DNA of 64,000 bases, from contig CAWKLE010000001.1 in assembly GCA_963850415.1 (NCBI GenBank), positions 172,373-236,372 on the forward strand, written 5' to 3'. The notes beneath the pieces were generated by a model. The model did not search any database. It was not told where the DNA came from and was given only the letters and a program-made list of their open reading frames with translations. Of the stretch, positions 11,212-19,887 are shown piece after piece. The DNA comes from VAXT01 sp963850415. GTDB lineage: Bacteria > Actinomycetota > Thermoleophilia > Gaiellales > Gaiellaceae. A program made the translations under genes and the position numbers. Within the stretch, counting starts at the first letter, position 1, and each line of letters starts with the position of its first letter.

Positions 11212-11777
11212 TAGGGGCTCGTTACACCTGCGCCCGCGTCTTCCTGCAGGACGCCCACGTACGGGAGGTTTCTGTACCGCTCGGCAAAATCGAGCCCGTA
11301 CCCGACCACGAACCGGTTCGGGATCTCGAACCCGACGTAGCGGACGGGCACGTCGATCTCGCGCCGCTCGGGTTTCGTCAGGAGCGCGCACACCTCGAGC
11401 GTCTCAGGCCGGCGGGAGGTGAGGTTCCGCATCAGGTAGGAGAGCGTCAACCCGGAGTCGATGATGTCCTCGACGACGAGGACGTGCCGGCCCTCGATCG
11501 GGATGTCGAGGTCCTTGAGGATGCGGACGACGCCCGAGGAGTCGCTCGCGGCGCCGTAGCTCGAGATCGCCATGAAATCGACCTCGCAGGGAACGGTCAG
11601 CTGGCGCATCAGGTCGGCCATGAAGAAGACCGCGCCCTTGAGCACGCCCACGAGCAGCAGGTCGCGGCCCGCGTAGTCGGTCGAGATCTCCTCGCCGAGC
11701 TCTGCGACGCGCGTGCGGAGCGACTCCTCGTCGACGAGGATCTCCGCCACGGCCTGCTCGAGCTCAGTCTGGCTCAC
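11211..11777 (-). CDS. hpt: Hypoxanthine phosphoribosyltransferase
   Basis: Purine-salvage enzyme converting hypoxanthine or guanine plus PRPP to IMP or GMP. The PRPP-binding motif VLVVEDIIDSGLT is intact. LLVGVLKGAVFFMADLMR forms the loop that contacts pyrophosphate, and RYVGFEIPNRFVVGYGLDFAERYRNLPYVGVL is the base-binding C-terminal region typical of bacterial Hpt. At 188 residues it is normal length. Its start overlaps the tilS stop by 14 bases, giving the widespread tilS-hpt-ftsH order. Confidence 0.95.
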   Translation of the reverse strand: MSQTELEQAVAEILVDEESLRTRVAELGEEISTDYAGRDLLLVGVLKGAVFFMADLMRQLTVPCEVDFMAISSYGAASDSSGVVRILKDLDIPIEGRHVLVVEDIIDSGLTLSYLMRNLTSRRPETLEVCALLTKPERREIDVPVRYVGFEIPNRFVVGYGLDFAERYRNLPYVGVLQEDAGAGVTSP

Positions 11778-12741
11778 GGACCGCCTCCACTCCGTCCACC
11801 TCGACGATTCCGGGCACGGCCACCACCTCGTCGCCGCGCACGACGAGCGGCCACGACTCGCGCTCCGACCGGGGCACCTTCGCGTCGACGAACACGTCCT
11901 GGATCTTCTTCCTACGCCCTGCCAGGTGATCGCCCGGTCGCCACCCGCGTACCTTAAGCCCCTTTTCCTCGGCGGTGATCCGCCACGGGCCCCAGCGCAC
12001 CTCCTGGTCGAGGGCGACCGGGGAGCGCTCGAGCCACGCGCGGTCGTACTCGCGGACGATCTGACGCCCGCCGCCGAGGTCGAGGCGCGTCGAGCCGTCG
12101 ATCGAATCGAGCAGCTCGACGAGCTCCGGCGGCGCCGTCTTGCGATCCGCGAGCCGCAGCAGGTTGCCCTCCGCAGCTGGGTGCAGCCGGCGCAGGAGCG
12201 GCAGGATCTCGTCGCGGATCAGACCGCGCTTCGAGCCCGGGTTCGAGCTGTCGCGGCGGAAGTCGAGGCCCTCGGCGAGGCAGTACGCCTCGGTCTCCTC
12301 GCGCCACCGGTTGAGGAGCGGCCTGACGACGCCGTCGGCGCGGCGCCAGTCGATCTTGCCCGGGGCTCCGCTCGCGACGATCCGGTAGAGGACGGTCTCG
12401 ACCTGATCCGATGCGGTGTGGCCCGTCGCGCGGAGCCGGTCGGCCGCGAACGAATAGCGAATGTCGCGCCACTCGTCCTCGGTGCGCCCTGCGCTGCCGT
12501 TCACGACCTCGGCGCCGAGCACGTCCCGGCAGAACTCGGCGTCCTCGTCGGACTCGCGCCCGCGCAGGCCGTGGTTCACGTGCAATGGCGAGACGTCGTA
12601 CCCGAGCTCACGCAGGGTGTGCCAGAGACAGGTCGAGTCGGCGCCGCCCGAGACGAGACACGTGACCGCGCCTCGGGGCGCGATCAGCTCGTGCTCGCGA
12701 ATGTCGGCCTCGACGGCCTTCCGGAAAGCACGCGGCTCCAT
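11764..12741 (-). CDS. tilS: tRNA(Ile)-lysidine synthase
   Basis: Modifies C34 of the tRNA-Ile(CAU) anticodon to lysidine so that it reads AUA. The PP-loop motif SGGADSTCLW lies near residue 31, followed by the VNHGLRGRESDEDAEFC segment characteristic of TilS and RRDSSNPGSKRGLIRDEILPLLRRLHP. The C-terminal domain (WRPGDHLAGRRKKIQDVFVDAKVPRSERESWPLV) is present. 325 residues, as in other actinobacterial short TilS. A GGGAGG ribosome-binding site precedes the ATG, and a 15-base palindrome (12762-12776) sits just upstream. Confidence 0.95.
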   Translation of the reverse strand: MEPRAFRKAVEADIREHELIAPRGAVTCLVSGGADSTCLWHTLRELGYDVSPLHVNHGLRGRESDEDAEFCRDVLGAEVVNGSAGRTEDEWRDIRYSFAADRLRATGHTASDQVETVLYRIVASGAPGKIDWRRADGVVRPLLNRWREETEAYCLAEGLDFRRDSSNPGSKRGLIRDEILPLLRRLHPAAEGNLLRLADRKTAPPELVELLDSIDGSTRLDLGGGRQIVREYDRAWLERSPVALDQEVRWGPWRITAEEKGLKVRGWRPGDHLAGRRKKIQDVFVDAKVPRSERESWPLVVRGDEVVAVPGIVEVDGVEAVREPD

Positions 12742-12761
12742 GCGCGAAAGGTACCTCCCAA

Positions 12762-12776
12762 GTAACAGTCTGTTAC
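12762..12776. promoter_or_regulatory. Perfect 15-base palindrome upstream of tilS
   Basis: GTAACAG-T-CTGTTAC, a perfect palindrome with 7-base arms, lies 21-35 bases upstream of the tilS ATG and 5 bases beyond the end of the GNAT gene. It could be an operator for the tilS-hpt-ftsH unit or simply a small 3' stem of the upstream gene. No regulator is identified. Confidence 0.3.
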
Positions 12777-12780
12777 TAAG

Positions 12781-13554
12781 TTAGAAGAGGACGCTGCGGT
12801 AGGTGCCCTCCTGGCGCATGCCGATCTTCTCGTAGAGAGCGAGCGCTGCCCCGTTCTCCGGACGCACGAAGAGGCAGACCCTCGGCGTGCGGGCAAGGAG
12901 CAGCCGGCAGAGGTCGCTGAGCCCACGGGTGGCGTTGCCCGCCCGCCGCGCCTGCGGGTCGACCCAGACCTGCTGCAGCTGGACGGCACTCGGCGTCCAC
13001 GCCGACGCCTCGGCCTTGAACAGGATCGCGCCGTCCTCGACCCAGAGCCACGAGCGGCCCTCCTCGATCTGGGCTGCGGTCCTGCGCCGGAAGCCGGCCG
13101 GATCGCGGCGCAGCGGGTCGACGCCGAGCTCCTCCTCGTGTGTCAGCGCGCAGGCGGGCACGAGTAGGTCGAGGTCGCGAAGCGTGGCCGCGCGGAGGCC
13201 GCTCGAGCCCGGTTCCGGCGCCTCGTCGAGCACGTAGACCGGCTGCCCCGGCCGATCCTCGCGCGGGCTCGGCATCACGAGCTGCGCGGCGCTCCAGAGC
13301 TCGCTGACCGCGTCCTCCTGGCCGATGATCATGCGCGTCGCGCGGTGCGCCGCCTCACCGGCGAACTCCCAGCAGCCCCGGCCCGACGGAACGACGTTCG
13401 CGCCGAAGTAGCACAGCCCGTCGATGCCGTCTTCGCCGAGCACCGCACGGAAGCGCGAGTGGCCCCGGCGGGCCGCGTCCTCGAGAAAAACGCGCTCGAT
13501 CGGGTCTCCGGCGCAGTACGCGAGCATCTGGTCGAGGGTTGGGTCGATCAGCAC
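12781..13554 (-). CDS. GNAT family N-acetyltransferase
   Basis: A roughly 257-residue protein whose C-terminal half is a GNAT fold: VQLQQVWVDPQARRAGNATRGLSDLCRLLL (acetyl-CoA pyrophosphate loop of the R-x-x-G-x-A type) and VCLFVRPENGAALALYEKIGMRQEGTYRSVLF, the classic closing motif. The N-terminal half (VFLEDAARRGHSRFRAVLGEDGIDGLCYFGANVVPSG) resembles the DUF4081 domain found in actinobacterial two-domain GNATs. Start is ambiguous: GTG 13554 gives MLIDPTLDQML, TTG 13572 adds six residues. Divergent from deoD. Substrate unknown. Confidence 0.85.
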   Translation of the reverse strand: MLIDPTLDQMLAYCAGDPIERVFLEDAARRGHSRFRAVLGEDGIDGLCYFGANVVPSGRGCWEFAGEAAHRATRMIIGQEDAVSELWSAAQLVMPSPREDRPGQPVYVLDEAPEPGSSGLRAATLRDLDLLVPACALTHEEELGVDPLRRDPAGFRRRTAAQIEEGRSWLWVEDGAILFKAEASAWTPSAVQLQQVWVDPQARRAGNATRGLSDLCRLLLARTPRVCLFVRPENGAALALYEKIGMRQEGTYRSVLF

Positions 13555-13584
13555 GGCGACGAATCTTCGCAATAAGCTGGCGCC

Positions 13585-14295
13585 GTGCCGATTCACGTCA
13601 GAGCCGAGCCCGGCGACTACGCGGAGGCGTGCCTGCTTCCGGGGGACCCGCTCCGCGCGAAGTACATCGCCGAGACGTATCTCGACGACCCCGTGCAGCG
13701 GAACGCCGAGCGCGGGCTGCTCGGCTACACGGGGAAGTACCAGGGGCGTCCGGTCTCGGTCCAGGCGACTGGGATGGGCTGCCCGACCGCGGCGATCGTC
13801 ATGGAGGAGCTCGTCCAGCTCGGCGTCAAGCGCTTCCTGCGAGTCGGGACATGCGGCGGCCTCCAGTCCGACCTCGAGCTCGGAGACCTGATCGTCGCGC
13901 TGACCGCGGTCCCGGCGGACGGCACGGCGCAGCACTACGTCGGTCACGAGCCGCACTGCCCGACCGCCGACTGGGAGCTCGTGCACGGCGCCGTCCACGC
14001 GGCCAAGGAGCTCGAGCAGCCGATGCGCGTGGGCGCGATCGCGTCCTCGGACACGTTCTACGATCCGGACGAGGGCCGCCACGAGCGCTGGTCGTCACGC
14101 GGCGTGCTCGCCGTCGAGATGGAAGCGGCGGTGATCTTCACGCTCGGCGCGCTGCGCAAGGTGCAGGCCGGGTGCCTGCTGACGGTCAGCGACATCGTCG
14201 TCGGCGGCGAGTTCACGCGCATCTCCGACGAGGACCTGCAGGCAGCCGTCGACCGCATGACGCGGGTCGCGCTGACGACGGTCACGTCCGATTAG
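13585..14295 (+). CDS. deoD: Purine-nucleoside phosphorylase, DeoD type
   Basis: Phosphorolysis of purine nucleosides to base and ribose-1-phosphate in salvage. 236 residues; PGDPLRAKYIAETYL and TGKYQGRPVSVQATGMGCPTAAI at the N-terminus, FLRVGTCGGLQ at the phosphate site, and VLAVEMEAAVIFTLGA with the catalytic SDIVVGGE late in the protein identify the hexameric DeoD/udp superfamily. Uridine phosphorylase is the main alternative, but the SDIVVGGE segment favours purine specificity. Starts with GTG and its TAG overlaps the probable start of the lipid kinase. Confidence 0.88.
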   Translation: MPIHVRAEPGDYAEACLLPGDPLRAKYIAETYLDDPVQRNAERGLLGYTGKYQGRPVSVQATGMGCPTAAIVMEELVQLGVKRFLRVGTCGGLQSDLELGDLIVALTAVPADGTAQHYVGHEPHCPTADWELVHGAVHAAKELEQPMRVGAIASSDTFYDPDEGRHERWSSRGVLAVEMEAAVIFTLGALRKVQAGCLLTVSDIVVGGEFTRISDEDLQAAVDRMTRVALTTVTSD

Positions 14296-15196
14296 TCGAA
14301 CCGCCTTCCTGGTCAATCCAGCCTCCGACGGAGGCGCGACCGGAAAGCGCTGGCCCGAGATCGCACGCCGCGCGGCCGACCGCGGCCTGACCGGCGACAC
14401 GTTCCTCTCCGAGCGCCCGGAGCACCTGGCCGAGCTCGCGCACGACGCGGCAGCCGGCGGCGCGCGCCTGATCGTGGCCGTCGGCGGAGACGGGACCGTG
14501 AACGAGGTCGTGAACGGCATCGCGGGCATCGAGGGCGTCGAACTCGCCATCGTCCATCGCGGCACCGGCGGCGACTTCGTCCGCACCTTCGGCATCCCGC
14601 ATGGGCTCGACGACGCGCTCGACGTCGCGAGGGGCGCGACCACGCGCCAGATCGACCTCGGCCGAGCGACCTACAACATGTGGGCCGGGCCAGAGGCGAC
14701 GCAGTGGTTCGCGAACATCGCCAGCGCGGGCATGAGCGGCGCGGTCGCCAAGCGCGTGAACGAGACGGGCAAGGCGCTCGGCGGGAAGGCGTCGTACGCG
14801 TGGAGCACGATCGCCGTCTTCGCCCGCTGGCGGAACGTGCAGCTCACCGTCACGGTCGACGGCGAGCAGCGGAGCGGGCCGATGTACGACGTGATCGTCG
14901 CCAACGGGCGGTTTCTTGCCGGCGGCATGAAGATCACGCCCGAGGCGGAACCGGACGACGGCCTCTTCGACGTCCTCCTGATCGGCGACGTCACGAAGCG
15001 CGACCTCATCGTCACTCTCCCCAAGATCTACCGCGGCACGCACCTGCCGCACCCGAAGGCCGAGCTCCTGCGCGGCTCGAAGGTCTCGATCGAAGCGCCG
15101 ATCCCGCTTCCCGTCGAGCTGGACGGCGAGCAGCCGGGCACGACGCCGGCGACCTTCGAGGTCGTTCCCCGGGCTCTGCTTCTGCGCGTGCCCTAG
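14291..15196 (+). CDS. Diacylglycerol kinase family lipid kinase
   Basis: About 301 residues with the diacylglycerol kinase catalytic fold. AFLVNPASDGGATGKRW is the first nucleotide-binding strand, VAVGGDGTVNEVVNGI the GGDGT signature, GTGGDFVRTFGIP the second motif, and FLAGGMKITPEAEPDDGLFDVLLI the conserved C-terminal segment. Likely phosphorylates a diacylglycerol or sphingoid-type lipid. The family N-terminus requires a start at or just before residues S-R-T-A-F, yet no ATG, GTG or TTG exists there; upstream in-frame sequence ends at a stop. The best candidate is ATT 14291 overlapping the deoD TAG. The first GTG (14474) would delete the nucleotide-binding strand. Confidence 0.85.
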   Translation: MSRTAFLVNPASDGGATGKRWPEIARRAADRGLTGDTFLSERPEHLAELAHDAAAGGARLIVAVGGDGTVNEVVNGIAGIEGVELAIVHRGTGGDFVRTFGIPHGLDDALDVARGATTRQIDLGRATYNMWAGPEATQWFANIASAGMSGAVAKRVNETGKALGGKASYAWSTIAVFARWRNVQLTVTVDGEQRSGPMYDVIVANGRFLAGGMKITPEAEPDDGLFDVLLIGDVTKRDLIVTLPKIYRGTHLPHPKAELLRGSKVSIEAPIPLPVELDGEQPGTTPATFEVVPRALLLRVP

Positions 15197-15546
15197 GCCG
15201 GCGTGGACCCGGGCGGGCGCATCGGCTTGTTGCGTGCGGGCTTCTCGGGCTGAGCCTTGGGCTTGGGGGTCGTGGAGCGGGCGGACGTCGTCCGCTTCTT
15301 CGCCGGCGGCTTCGCGGTCGGGCCCTTGCCGTCGAGCATGTCGACGCGCTTCTCGAGCGCCGTGAGCCGCTTCTCGAGCGGATCGATGCTGCGGAGGCGC
15401 TTCTGCACCTCGTCGAGCCGCTTCCCGAGCGACGCCGTCGTGTCCATGACCGTCTTCGCGCCCGGGAGGTCCGTGATCCGCCCAACGACCTGCTCGCCTC
15501 GATCGGCCAGCCTGGTCAGGAGATCCTTGTTCGCCTCAGAGGCCAT
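15193..15546 (-). CDS. Hypothetical coiled-coil protein with Lys/Pro-rich tail
   Basis: 117 residues, not recognised. Residues about 1-75 are helical and heptad-like (ANKDLLTRLADRGEQVV, then GKRLDEVQKRLRSID and EKRLTALEKRVDML). The last 45 residues are rich in Lys, Pro, Thr and Ala and look disordered and DNA- or polymer-binding. ATG 15546 is preferred over longer in-frame extensions that have no such character. Converges on the lipid kinase with a 4-base overlap. Histone-like or granule-associated roles are possible but unsupported. Confidence 0.6.
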   Translation of the reverse strand: MASEANKDLLTRLADRGEQVVGRITDLPGAKTVMDTTASLGKRLDEVQKRLRSIDPLEKRLTALEKRVDMLDGKGPTAKPPAKKRTTSARSTTPKPKAQPEKPARNKPMRPPGSTPA

Positions 15547-15673
15547 CCGTTTCACCTTACCCCTTTCACCAACTCCTAACGATTGCGGGCTAACAAGCCG
15601 ATGCACGTTTCGTCTCGAACGTGAGAGGCAGGAACCACCCGACGCCCTCTCTAGCCTGAAAGCAGTGTCACGA

Positions 15674-15823
15674 ATGAGACCAACGAAAGCACATCGCCAC
15701 AAGACGGTCACGACCCACGTCCTGGGTCAGCGCGGCGGGGTCCCGTACGAGGTCGAGCGCAAGATGTGCTCGTCCTGCCGGCAGGTCCTCGACGAGCGGC
15801 CGTTACGTCGCGCCGCGGCCTAG
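15674..15823 (+). CDS. Small conserved-type hypothetical protein with C-x-x-C
   Basis: A 49-residue basic protein (start MRPTKAHRHKT; an in-frame GTG exists at 15665). It has one CSSC knuckle preceded by VPYEVERKM and followed by RQVLDERPLRRAAA. A single C-x-x-C could form half of a zinc ribbon or a dimeric zinc site. It stands alone between two minus-strand genes. Coding character is plausible but short; function unknown. Confidence 0.5.
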   Translation: MRPTKAHRHKTVTTHVLGQRGGVPYEVERKMCSSCRQVLDERPLRRAAA

Positions 15824-15844
15824 CGGCCGCAGCCGCGAAAAGCA

Positions 15845-15870
15845 GAGGGGCGCCCCGGAGGACGCCCCTC
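15845..15870. terminator. Bidirectional hairpin between convergent genes
   Basis: GAGGGGCG and CGCCCCTC arms with a 10-base loop, lying between the small plus-strand gene and the end of the minus-strand Cys-rich gene. On the minus strand a short TTTT follows a few bases later. Placement between convergent genes supports a terminator role. Confidence 0.55.
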
Positions 15871-15889
15871 GATCAGTCGTTCTCTTCGC

Positions 15890-17479
15890 TCAGGCGGGAC
15901 AGGGGTTGCTGTCCAGGATCCGCCTGAAGTTGTTGTACCGGAACAGAGGCACGAACCCGTTGCCCGGGTAGACGCTCTGCAGGAGCGGCCCGAACTCGGT
16001 CGTCGAGTTGCCCCCGAACGTGTTCTGCGTGCCGGGGAGATTCGTACCGCCCAACTGCCAGATGCAGTCGTGGCCGTGCTTTCCGGTCGTGTAGATCGGA
16101 TAGAACTGCGCGCCCGGCGGCGGGTTGGTGCAGTTCTCCCCCGTCGACCGGTTGCAGTTCCCGCCGAAGTCGGCCGCCTCGATTCGCGGCATGTCGGCTT
16201 CGAACGCCACGCGTGAGTAGTTCTGGCTCCCGTTGAAGACCGGGCTCGTGAACATGATCGGATCCGCGTGGTACTTCGTGTCCTGTCCGTGGTTCCGGCC
16301 GGTGCCGGGCCAGTCGGGCAGGTAGCTCGTTCCGTCGAAGCCGGTGTTGCTCGCTATGCAGCCTCCGACCTGCACGAGGAGCGAGAACGCCGGGCTGAAG
16401 CACGTCGAGTCGTCACCGTCAGCGGTCGGGTCGGCACAATCGCCGCCCTCGACGGGAATCGTCGAGCAGTACTGGAAGTGCCCGATCTCGTCCGAAGCGG
16501 CCACGTTGTACGAGTGCGCCGCCCACGGAACACGTGTGTGCTCACTCGACGTCGAGTACATCGGATGGAACCCGTACGGGCTCTGCGTGCACGTGCCGGC
16601 GCCCGGATCGAAGTTGATCTGCGCGAAGCCGTTCGCTTCGCTGGCCGTCATCGATCCCATCTGGCCGGTCGTCCGGTCGTTGATGACCGTGACGAGACCG
16701 GCGGTGCTGTCGTGGATGTCGATGACCAGCTTGTCGCCCGCGTTCATGAACAGATCGGACGACGAGTGCGGCGTGAACGTGTCGTTGGTCGCCTCGAGCG
16801 GGCTCGGCGGCGCGTGCGGCGTCCCCGAGAGCGTGACGAACGCGAAGTTCGCAGGCTCGATCCCGACCGTGTTCAGGCAATCCGCGTTGTTCGGGATTGC
16901 GTGGTTGTAGTCGTTGTTCAGGCTGAAGATCGCCATCGCGGCGCACCACTTGGTCGCGTCGCAACTGACCCCGGGAGGCCAGGGCGCCCAGCCGGGCGGG
17001 TAGAACTGGAGCTCGAGGAACGCCGTCCCAGTGTGCTTGCCGATGTAGTCGGCCGCGTTGGGGTCGCTCCCGTCTGCGATGTTCGTGTCGCTGTCGGCGA
17101 CGCACGGCGCGTGCGTGTACTCCGGCGCCGACTGGTTGTCGCAGAGCGCCATCCCGAACCAGAACGCGGGATGCAGCTGGAAGTTCCAGGTGCCGCCCGT
17201 GCCTGCCTGATTCGGCATGACACGTGATTCCTGGGGAACCGTCATCTGGTACATGCTCGAGTTCCCGGAGCCTGCCTGCGACGAGTAGAAGAGCAGCGAC
17301 GGCTCGTCGTGGCCGGTGTAGGCGCCGTTGTAGCCGATCGAGCTCTCCGGCTCGGCACAGAGCGACCACGCCTCGCTGCAGTCGAAGTTCCCTCCTTCGG
17401 TCGCACGTGCGGCTCCTGCAAACGTGCCGATGAGAAGGACCGCGATCACCGCGAGTCCTCCCGCAAGGGCCTTCTTCAT
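15890..17479 (-). CDS. Large secreted cysteine-rich protein of unknown function
   Basis: About 529 residues. Starts with a clear signal peptide (MKKALAGGLAVIAVLLIG...AARA) behind a strong AGGGAGGA ribosome-binding site, which supports ATG 17479. The mature protein has roughly 20 cysteines, many Asn/Trp/His residues and short motifs such as HPAFWFGMALCDN, FLELQFYPPGW, NDTFTPHSSSDLFMNAGD and EIGHFQYC, suggesting a disulphide-stabilised beta-rich fold. No enzyme family is recognised. The paired Cys and His content could support metal binding or a carbohydrate-binding surface; this is inference. A promoter with TTGACG and TATACA lies at 17529-17555 and a terminator hairpin follows, so it is probably monocistronic. 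Confidence 0.85.
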   Translation of the reverse strand: MKKALAGGLAVIAVLLIGTFAGAARATEGGNFDCSEAWSLCAEPESSIGYNGAYTGHDEPSLLFYSSQAGSGNSSMYQMTVPQESRVMPNQAGTGGTWNFQLHPAFWFGMALCDNQSAPEYTHAPCVADSDTNIADGSDPNAADYIGKHTGTAFLELQFYPPGWAPWPPGVSCDATKWCAAMAIFSLNNDYNHAIPNNADCLNTVGIEPANFAFVTLSGTPHAPPSPLEATNDTFTPHSSSDLFMNAGDKLVIDIHDSTAGLVTVINDRTTGQMGSMTASEANGFAQINFDPGAGTCTQSPYGFHPMYSTSSEHTRVPWAAHSYNVAASDEIGHFQYCSTIPVEGGDCADPTADGDDSTCFSPAFSLLVQVGGCIASNTGFDGTSYLPDWPGTGRNHGQDTKYHADPIMFTSPVFNGSQNYSRVAFEADMPRIEAADFGGNCNRSTGENCTNPPPGAQFYPIYTTGKHGHDCIWQLGGTNLPGTQNTFGGNSTTEFGPLLQSVYPGNGFVPLFRYNNFRRILDSNPCPA

Positions 17480-17528
17480 GCCTTCCTCCCTTCTCTCCCC
17501 CACTTGAGGGCTTTCTCCCGACGACGGG

Positions 17529-17555
17529 TGTATACCCCCGCGCTCCCCACGTCAA
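17529..17555 (-). promoter_or_regulatory. Promoter of the secreted Cys-rich gene
   Basis: Minus-strand TTGACG (17550-17555) and TATACA (17529-17534) with a 15-base spacer; taking the overlapping TACACC as the -10 gives 17. About 50 bases upstream of the coding start, leaving a leader with a strong ribosome-binding site. Confidence 0.55.
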
Positions 17556-17587
17556 CCGAGAAGCGTCGCCACCTCGCGGTCACTGCG

Positions 17588-18013
17588 ATGCTACGGCCGG
17601 TGGACTTCAGGTTCGCGAACGAGGTGACCGTCCGCTTCGCGGAGACCGACGCCCAGGGCGTGGCGCACCACGCCGCCTACCTCGTCTGGTTCGAGGTAAC
17701 GAGGATCGAGTACCTGCGGCGGTTCCGGGACGGCTACGCGGGCCTTCGCGAGGAAGGCGTGGACGCCCTTACGCTCGAGGCCTACGCCCGCTACACGGAC
17801 GCGGCGCGCTTCGACGACCGGCTCACGATCCGCGCCCGTTGCGGCGACGTGCGCGGTGCGAGGTTCCGCTTCGACTACTCGGTCGAGCTGGACGGCGCCC
17901 AGGTCGCGGACGGCTGGACGACCCACGCGTGCGTCTCCGTCGGGGACCACCGGCCGACTCGGGTGCCCGCCTGGCTCGCCGAGGCGATCGCCGCGGCCGA
18001 GGCCCAGGCCTAG
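17588..18013 (+). CDS. Acyl-CoA thioesterase, YbgC/4HBT hotdog family
   Basis: 141 residues with the hotdog thioesterase signature VRFAETDAQGVAHHAAYLVWFEVTRIEYLR, in which the Asp of TDAQG is the expected catalytic acid and the following H-x-x-Y-L-x-W-F-E helix is typical of 4-hydroxybenzoyl-CoA thioesterase/YbgC proteins. The rest alternates strands as expected (LTIRARCGDVRGARFRFDYSV). Cytosolic; acyl substrate unknown. Overlaps the convergent VanW gene by 4 bases. Confidence 0.85.
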   Translation: MLRPVDFRFANEVTVRFAETDAQGVAHHAAYLVWFEVTRIEYLRRFRDGYAGLREEGVDALTLEAYARYTDAARFDDRLTIRARCGDVRGARFRFDYSVELDGAQVADGWTTHACVSVGDHRPTRVPAWLAEAIAAAEAQA

Positions 18014-19878
18014 CCGATCGGGGCCGCGGGCGGCGGAGATTGCGGCGGGGGAGGCGGCGGGGGCGGCGTCCCCTTCTTCTTCTCGGGCGGCGGCGGAGGC
18101 GGCGGCTCGGGCAGCGGCTTCGTCCCGTAACGGATCACGCGCGGCTCGGCCGAGTAGGTCGAGTACCACGTGTGGTCGTACAGAAGCTTCCCGCTGGAGC
18201 TGAAGACCTTCCGCCGGACGCTCGTCGAGCGCGACGGCGACCCCGACTGGTCGAGCACGGTCGTGCCGACGGTCAGGTTCGGGTCGGGCACCCGCTTCAC
18301 CGGCGGCTGCCCGGTGACGACGAGGGGCATGACCTCGCTCTGCACCTGGCGGTGCTGCGGCGTCCCGTAGAGCGCGACCGTCAGCGACGACGAGCTGACG
18401 AACGTCCGCAGCCAGAGCCAGTGCCCCGTGTCGTTGACGAACTTGAGGTCGGTGTCCGGGTAGTTGACGGTCGCGTCGCGGCCCTGCGGGTAGTGGCTGA
18501 TGTAGAGCGCGTGATTCGTCCTGTCGGTGATCGGCAGCCCCGCTTCGTACGCCGCGTTGAACGTCGTCGTCGAGACCTGGCAGACGCCTCCGCCGAGACC
18601 GGTCTTCAGCTCGCCGTTGATGATCACCGGCGCCTCGAGGAAGCCCTTCGCCTCCGAGCGGTCGCCCGTGGTCCCGTTGAACGAGAACTCCTCGTTCGGC
18701 GCGATGAAGTGGTTGTCGATCAGGTGCGCGACCAACTGGACGTTGTGGATCCGGTTCGGGATGCCGCCGTAGAACGTCTCGTAAGCGCCGACGAGGCCGG
18801 TGATGCCCATCGCGCGCGCGTCAGAGGTCGTCCGCTCGGGAGCCGCCGTGATCACCGCGAGGTCGGCCTTGCGGCTCGTCGGGGACAGGAGCGCGGCCAT
18901 CAGGTTGCGGGTCGTCGCCTCCATGTCCAAGGTGCGCCCCGGCTGCGCGGGGACGAGACGGACCACGTTGCGCGCGCCGATCGCGAACGTCGCGTCCTTC
19001 GGCGCGTGCCCGATCCGCTTCTTGAGGTTGGCGAAGAAGCGGTCGGACCGCGGCCCGGCGAGTCTCAGCTCCGTGTCCCCGTTGCTCGGCAGCTCGAGAA
19101 TGCGGGAGATCTTCCTGACGCTGAGATGCCAGCCGCCCGGCCCGTACGCGACGTCCACGGGAGCCGACAGCGCCGCCTCGGCCTTCACCTTCGCCCCAAC
19201 AAGATCGCGCGTCGACAGCTGCGCGCGGTCGATCTTGAGGGGAACCGGAACCGGTTGGCGGGAGAGAGCCGTGAGCGACTGGACGAAGACCTTCTCGGCG
19301 GCGGCCCGATCGAGCAGGCGCCCGTTCCGCCCGGGAACGATCTCCGGCACCGAGCCGCGCAGCACGAGCGACGGCTCGATACTCGCCTCGTCGACCCCGC
19401 GCGCGAACCTGCCCATGTAGGCGTCGACGACCGACTGGTAGACGCGGCTCGTCGGGGCGACCTCGCCCCCGAAGACGCGAACGCCGAGGCGCTTGAGTCC
19501 GCGGAGCGGCCCGAACCCCTCGCCCTGACGCTGAGCCGCCTCGACCGCGGCGCGCCAGTCGACGTCGAGCACGACCTTGCTCGGCTTCACGCGCCAGCGC
19601 TTGCCGGCGGCGGTGAAGACGACCGGGACGTTCGCGAGCGCGCGTGACCGCTGTTCGAGCTGCGACCGCGCCTGTCCCGCGGTCAGGCCCGAGACGTTCA
19701 CGCCCGCGATCTGCGTGCCGGCGGGCAGCCGCTCAGGCGAGCCGGCGAACGCGAGCCCGAGCACGATCGCGCCGAGCACGACGAGGAACGCCAGGAGGAG
19801 GCTCCACTGCCATAGGAGCCGCACCCGAGCACGCCGACGCCGGCGGTCCCGGGGAAGGTGTGCTACCCGAACCGACAA
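18010..19878 (-). CDS. VanW family protein with peptidoglycan-binding domains
   Basis: 622 residues: an Arg-rich cytoplasmic start, one membrane anchor (about residues 24-46), two PG_binding_4-like repeats in the first 300 residues (IAGVNVSGLTAGQARSQLEQ begins the first), then a VanW domain (about 370-500) with GAYETFYGGIPNRIHNVQLVA, APNEEFSFNGTTGDRSEAKGF and GGGVCQVSTTTFNAAYEAGLP. The tail is polyproline with a Lys cluster, suggesting passage through the wall. Same architecture as YoaR-type wall proteins. Start TTG 19878 is 9 bases after a TATACA -10-like element, so the transcript may be leaderless. Confidence 0.9.
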   Translation of the reverse strand: MSVRVAHLPRDRRRRRARVRLLWQWSLLLAFLVVLGAIVLGLAFAGSPERLPAGTQIAGVNVSGLTAGQARSQLEQRSRALANVPVVFTAAGKRWRVKPSKVVLDVDWRAAVEAAQRQGEGFGPLRGLKRLGVRVFGGEVAPTSRVYQSVVDAYMGRFARGVDEASIEPSLVLRGSVPEIVPGRNGRLLDRAAAEKVFVQSLTALSRQPVPVPLKIDRAQLSTRDLVGAKVKAEAALSAPVDVAYGPGGWHLSVRKISRILELPSNGDTELRLAGPRSDRFFANLKKRIGHAPKDATFAIGARNVVRLVPAQPGRTLDMEATTRNLMAALLSPTSRKADLAVITAAPERTTSDARAMGITGLVGAYETFYGGIPNRIHNVQLVAHLIDNHFIAPNEEFSFNGTTGDRSEAKGFLEAPVIINGELKTGLGGGVCQVSTTTFNAAYEAGLPITDRTNHALYISHYPQGRDATVNYPDTDLKFVNDTGHWLWLRTFVSSSSLTVALYGTPQHRQVQSEVMPLVVTGQPPVKRVPDPNLTVGTTVLDQSGSPSRSTSVRRKVFSSSGKLLYDHTWYSTYSAEPRVIRYGTKPLPEPPPPPPPEKKKGTPPPPPPPPQSPPPAAPIG

Positions 19879-19887
19879 GTCGACAAG

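Noticed and set aside
17839..19647. 602-residue plus-strand open frame across the VanW gene
   Set aside because: Arg-rich antisense shadow with no recognisable motif; the minus-strand VanW gene explains the sequence.
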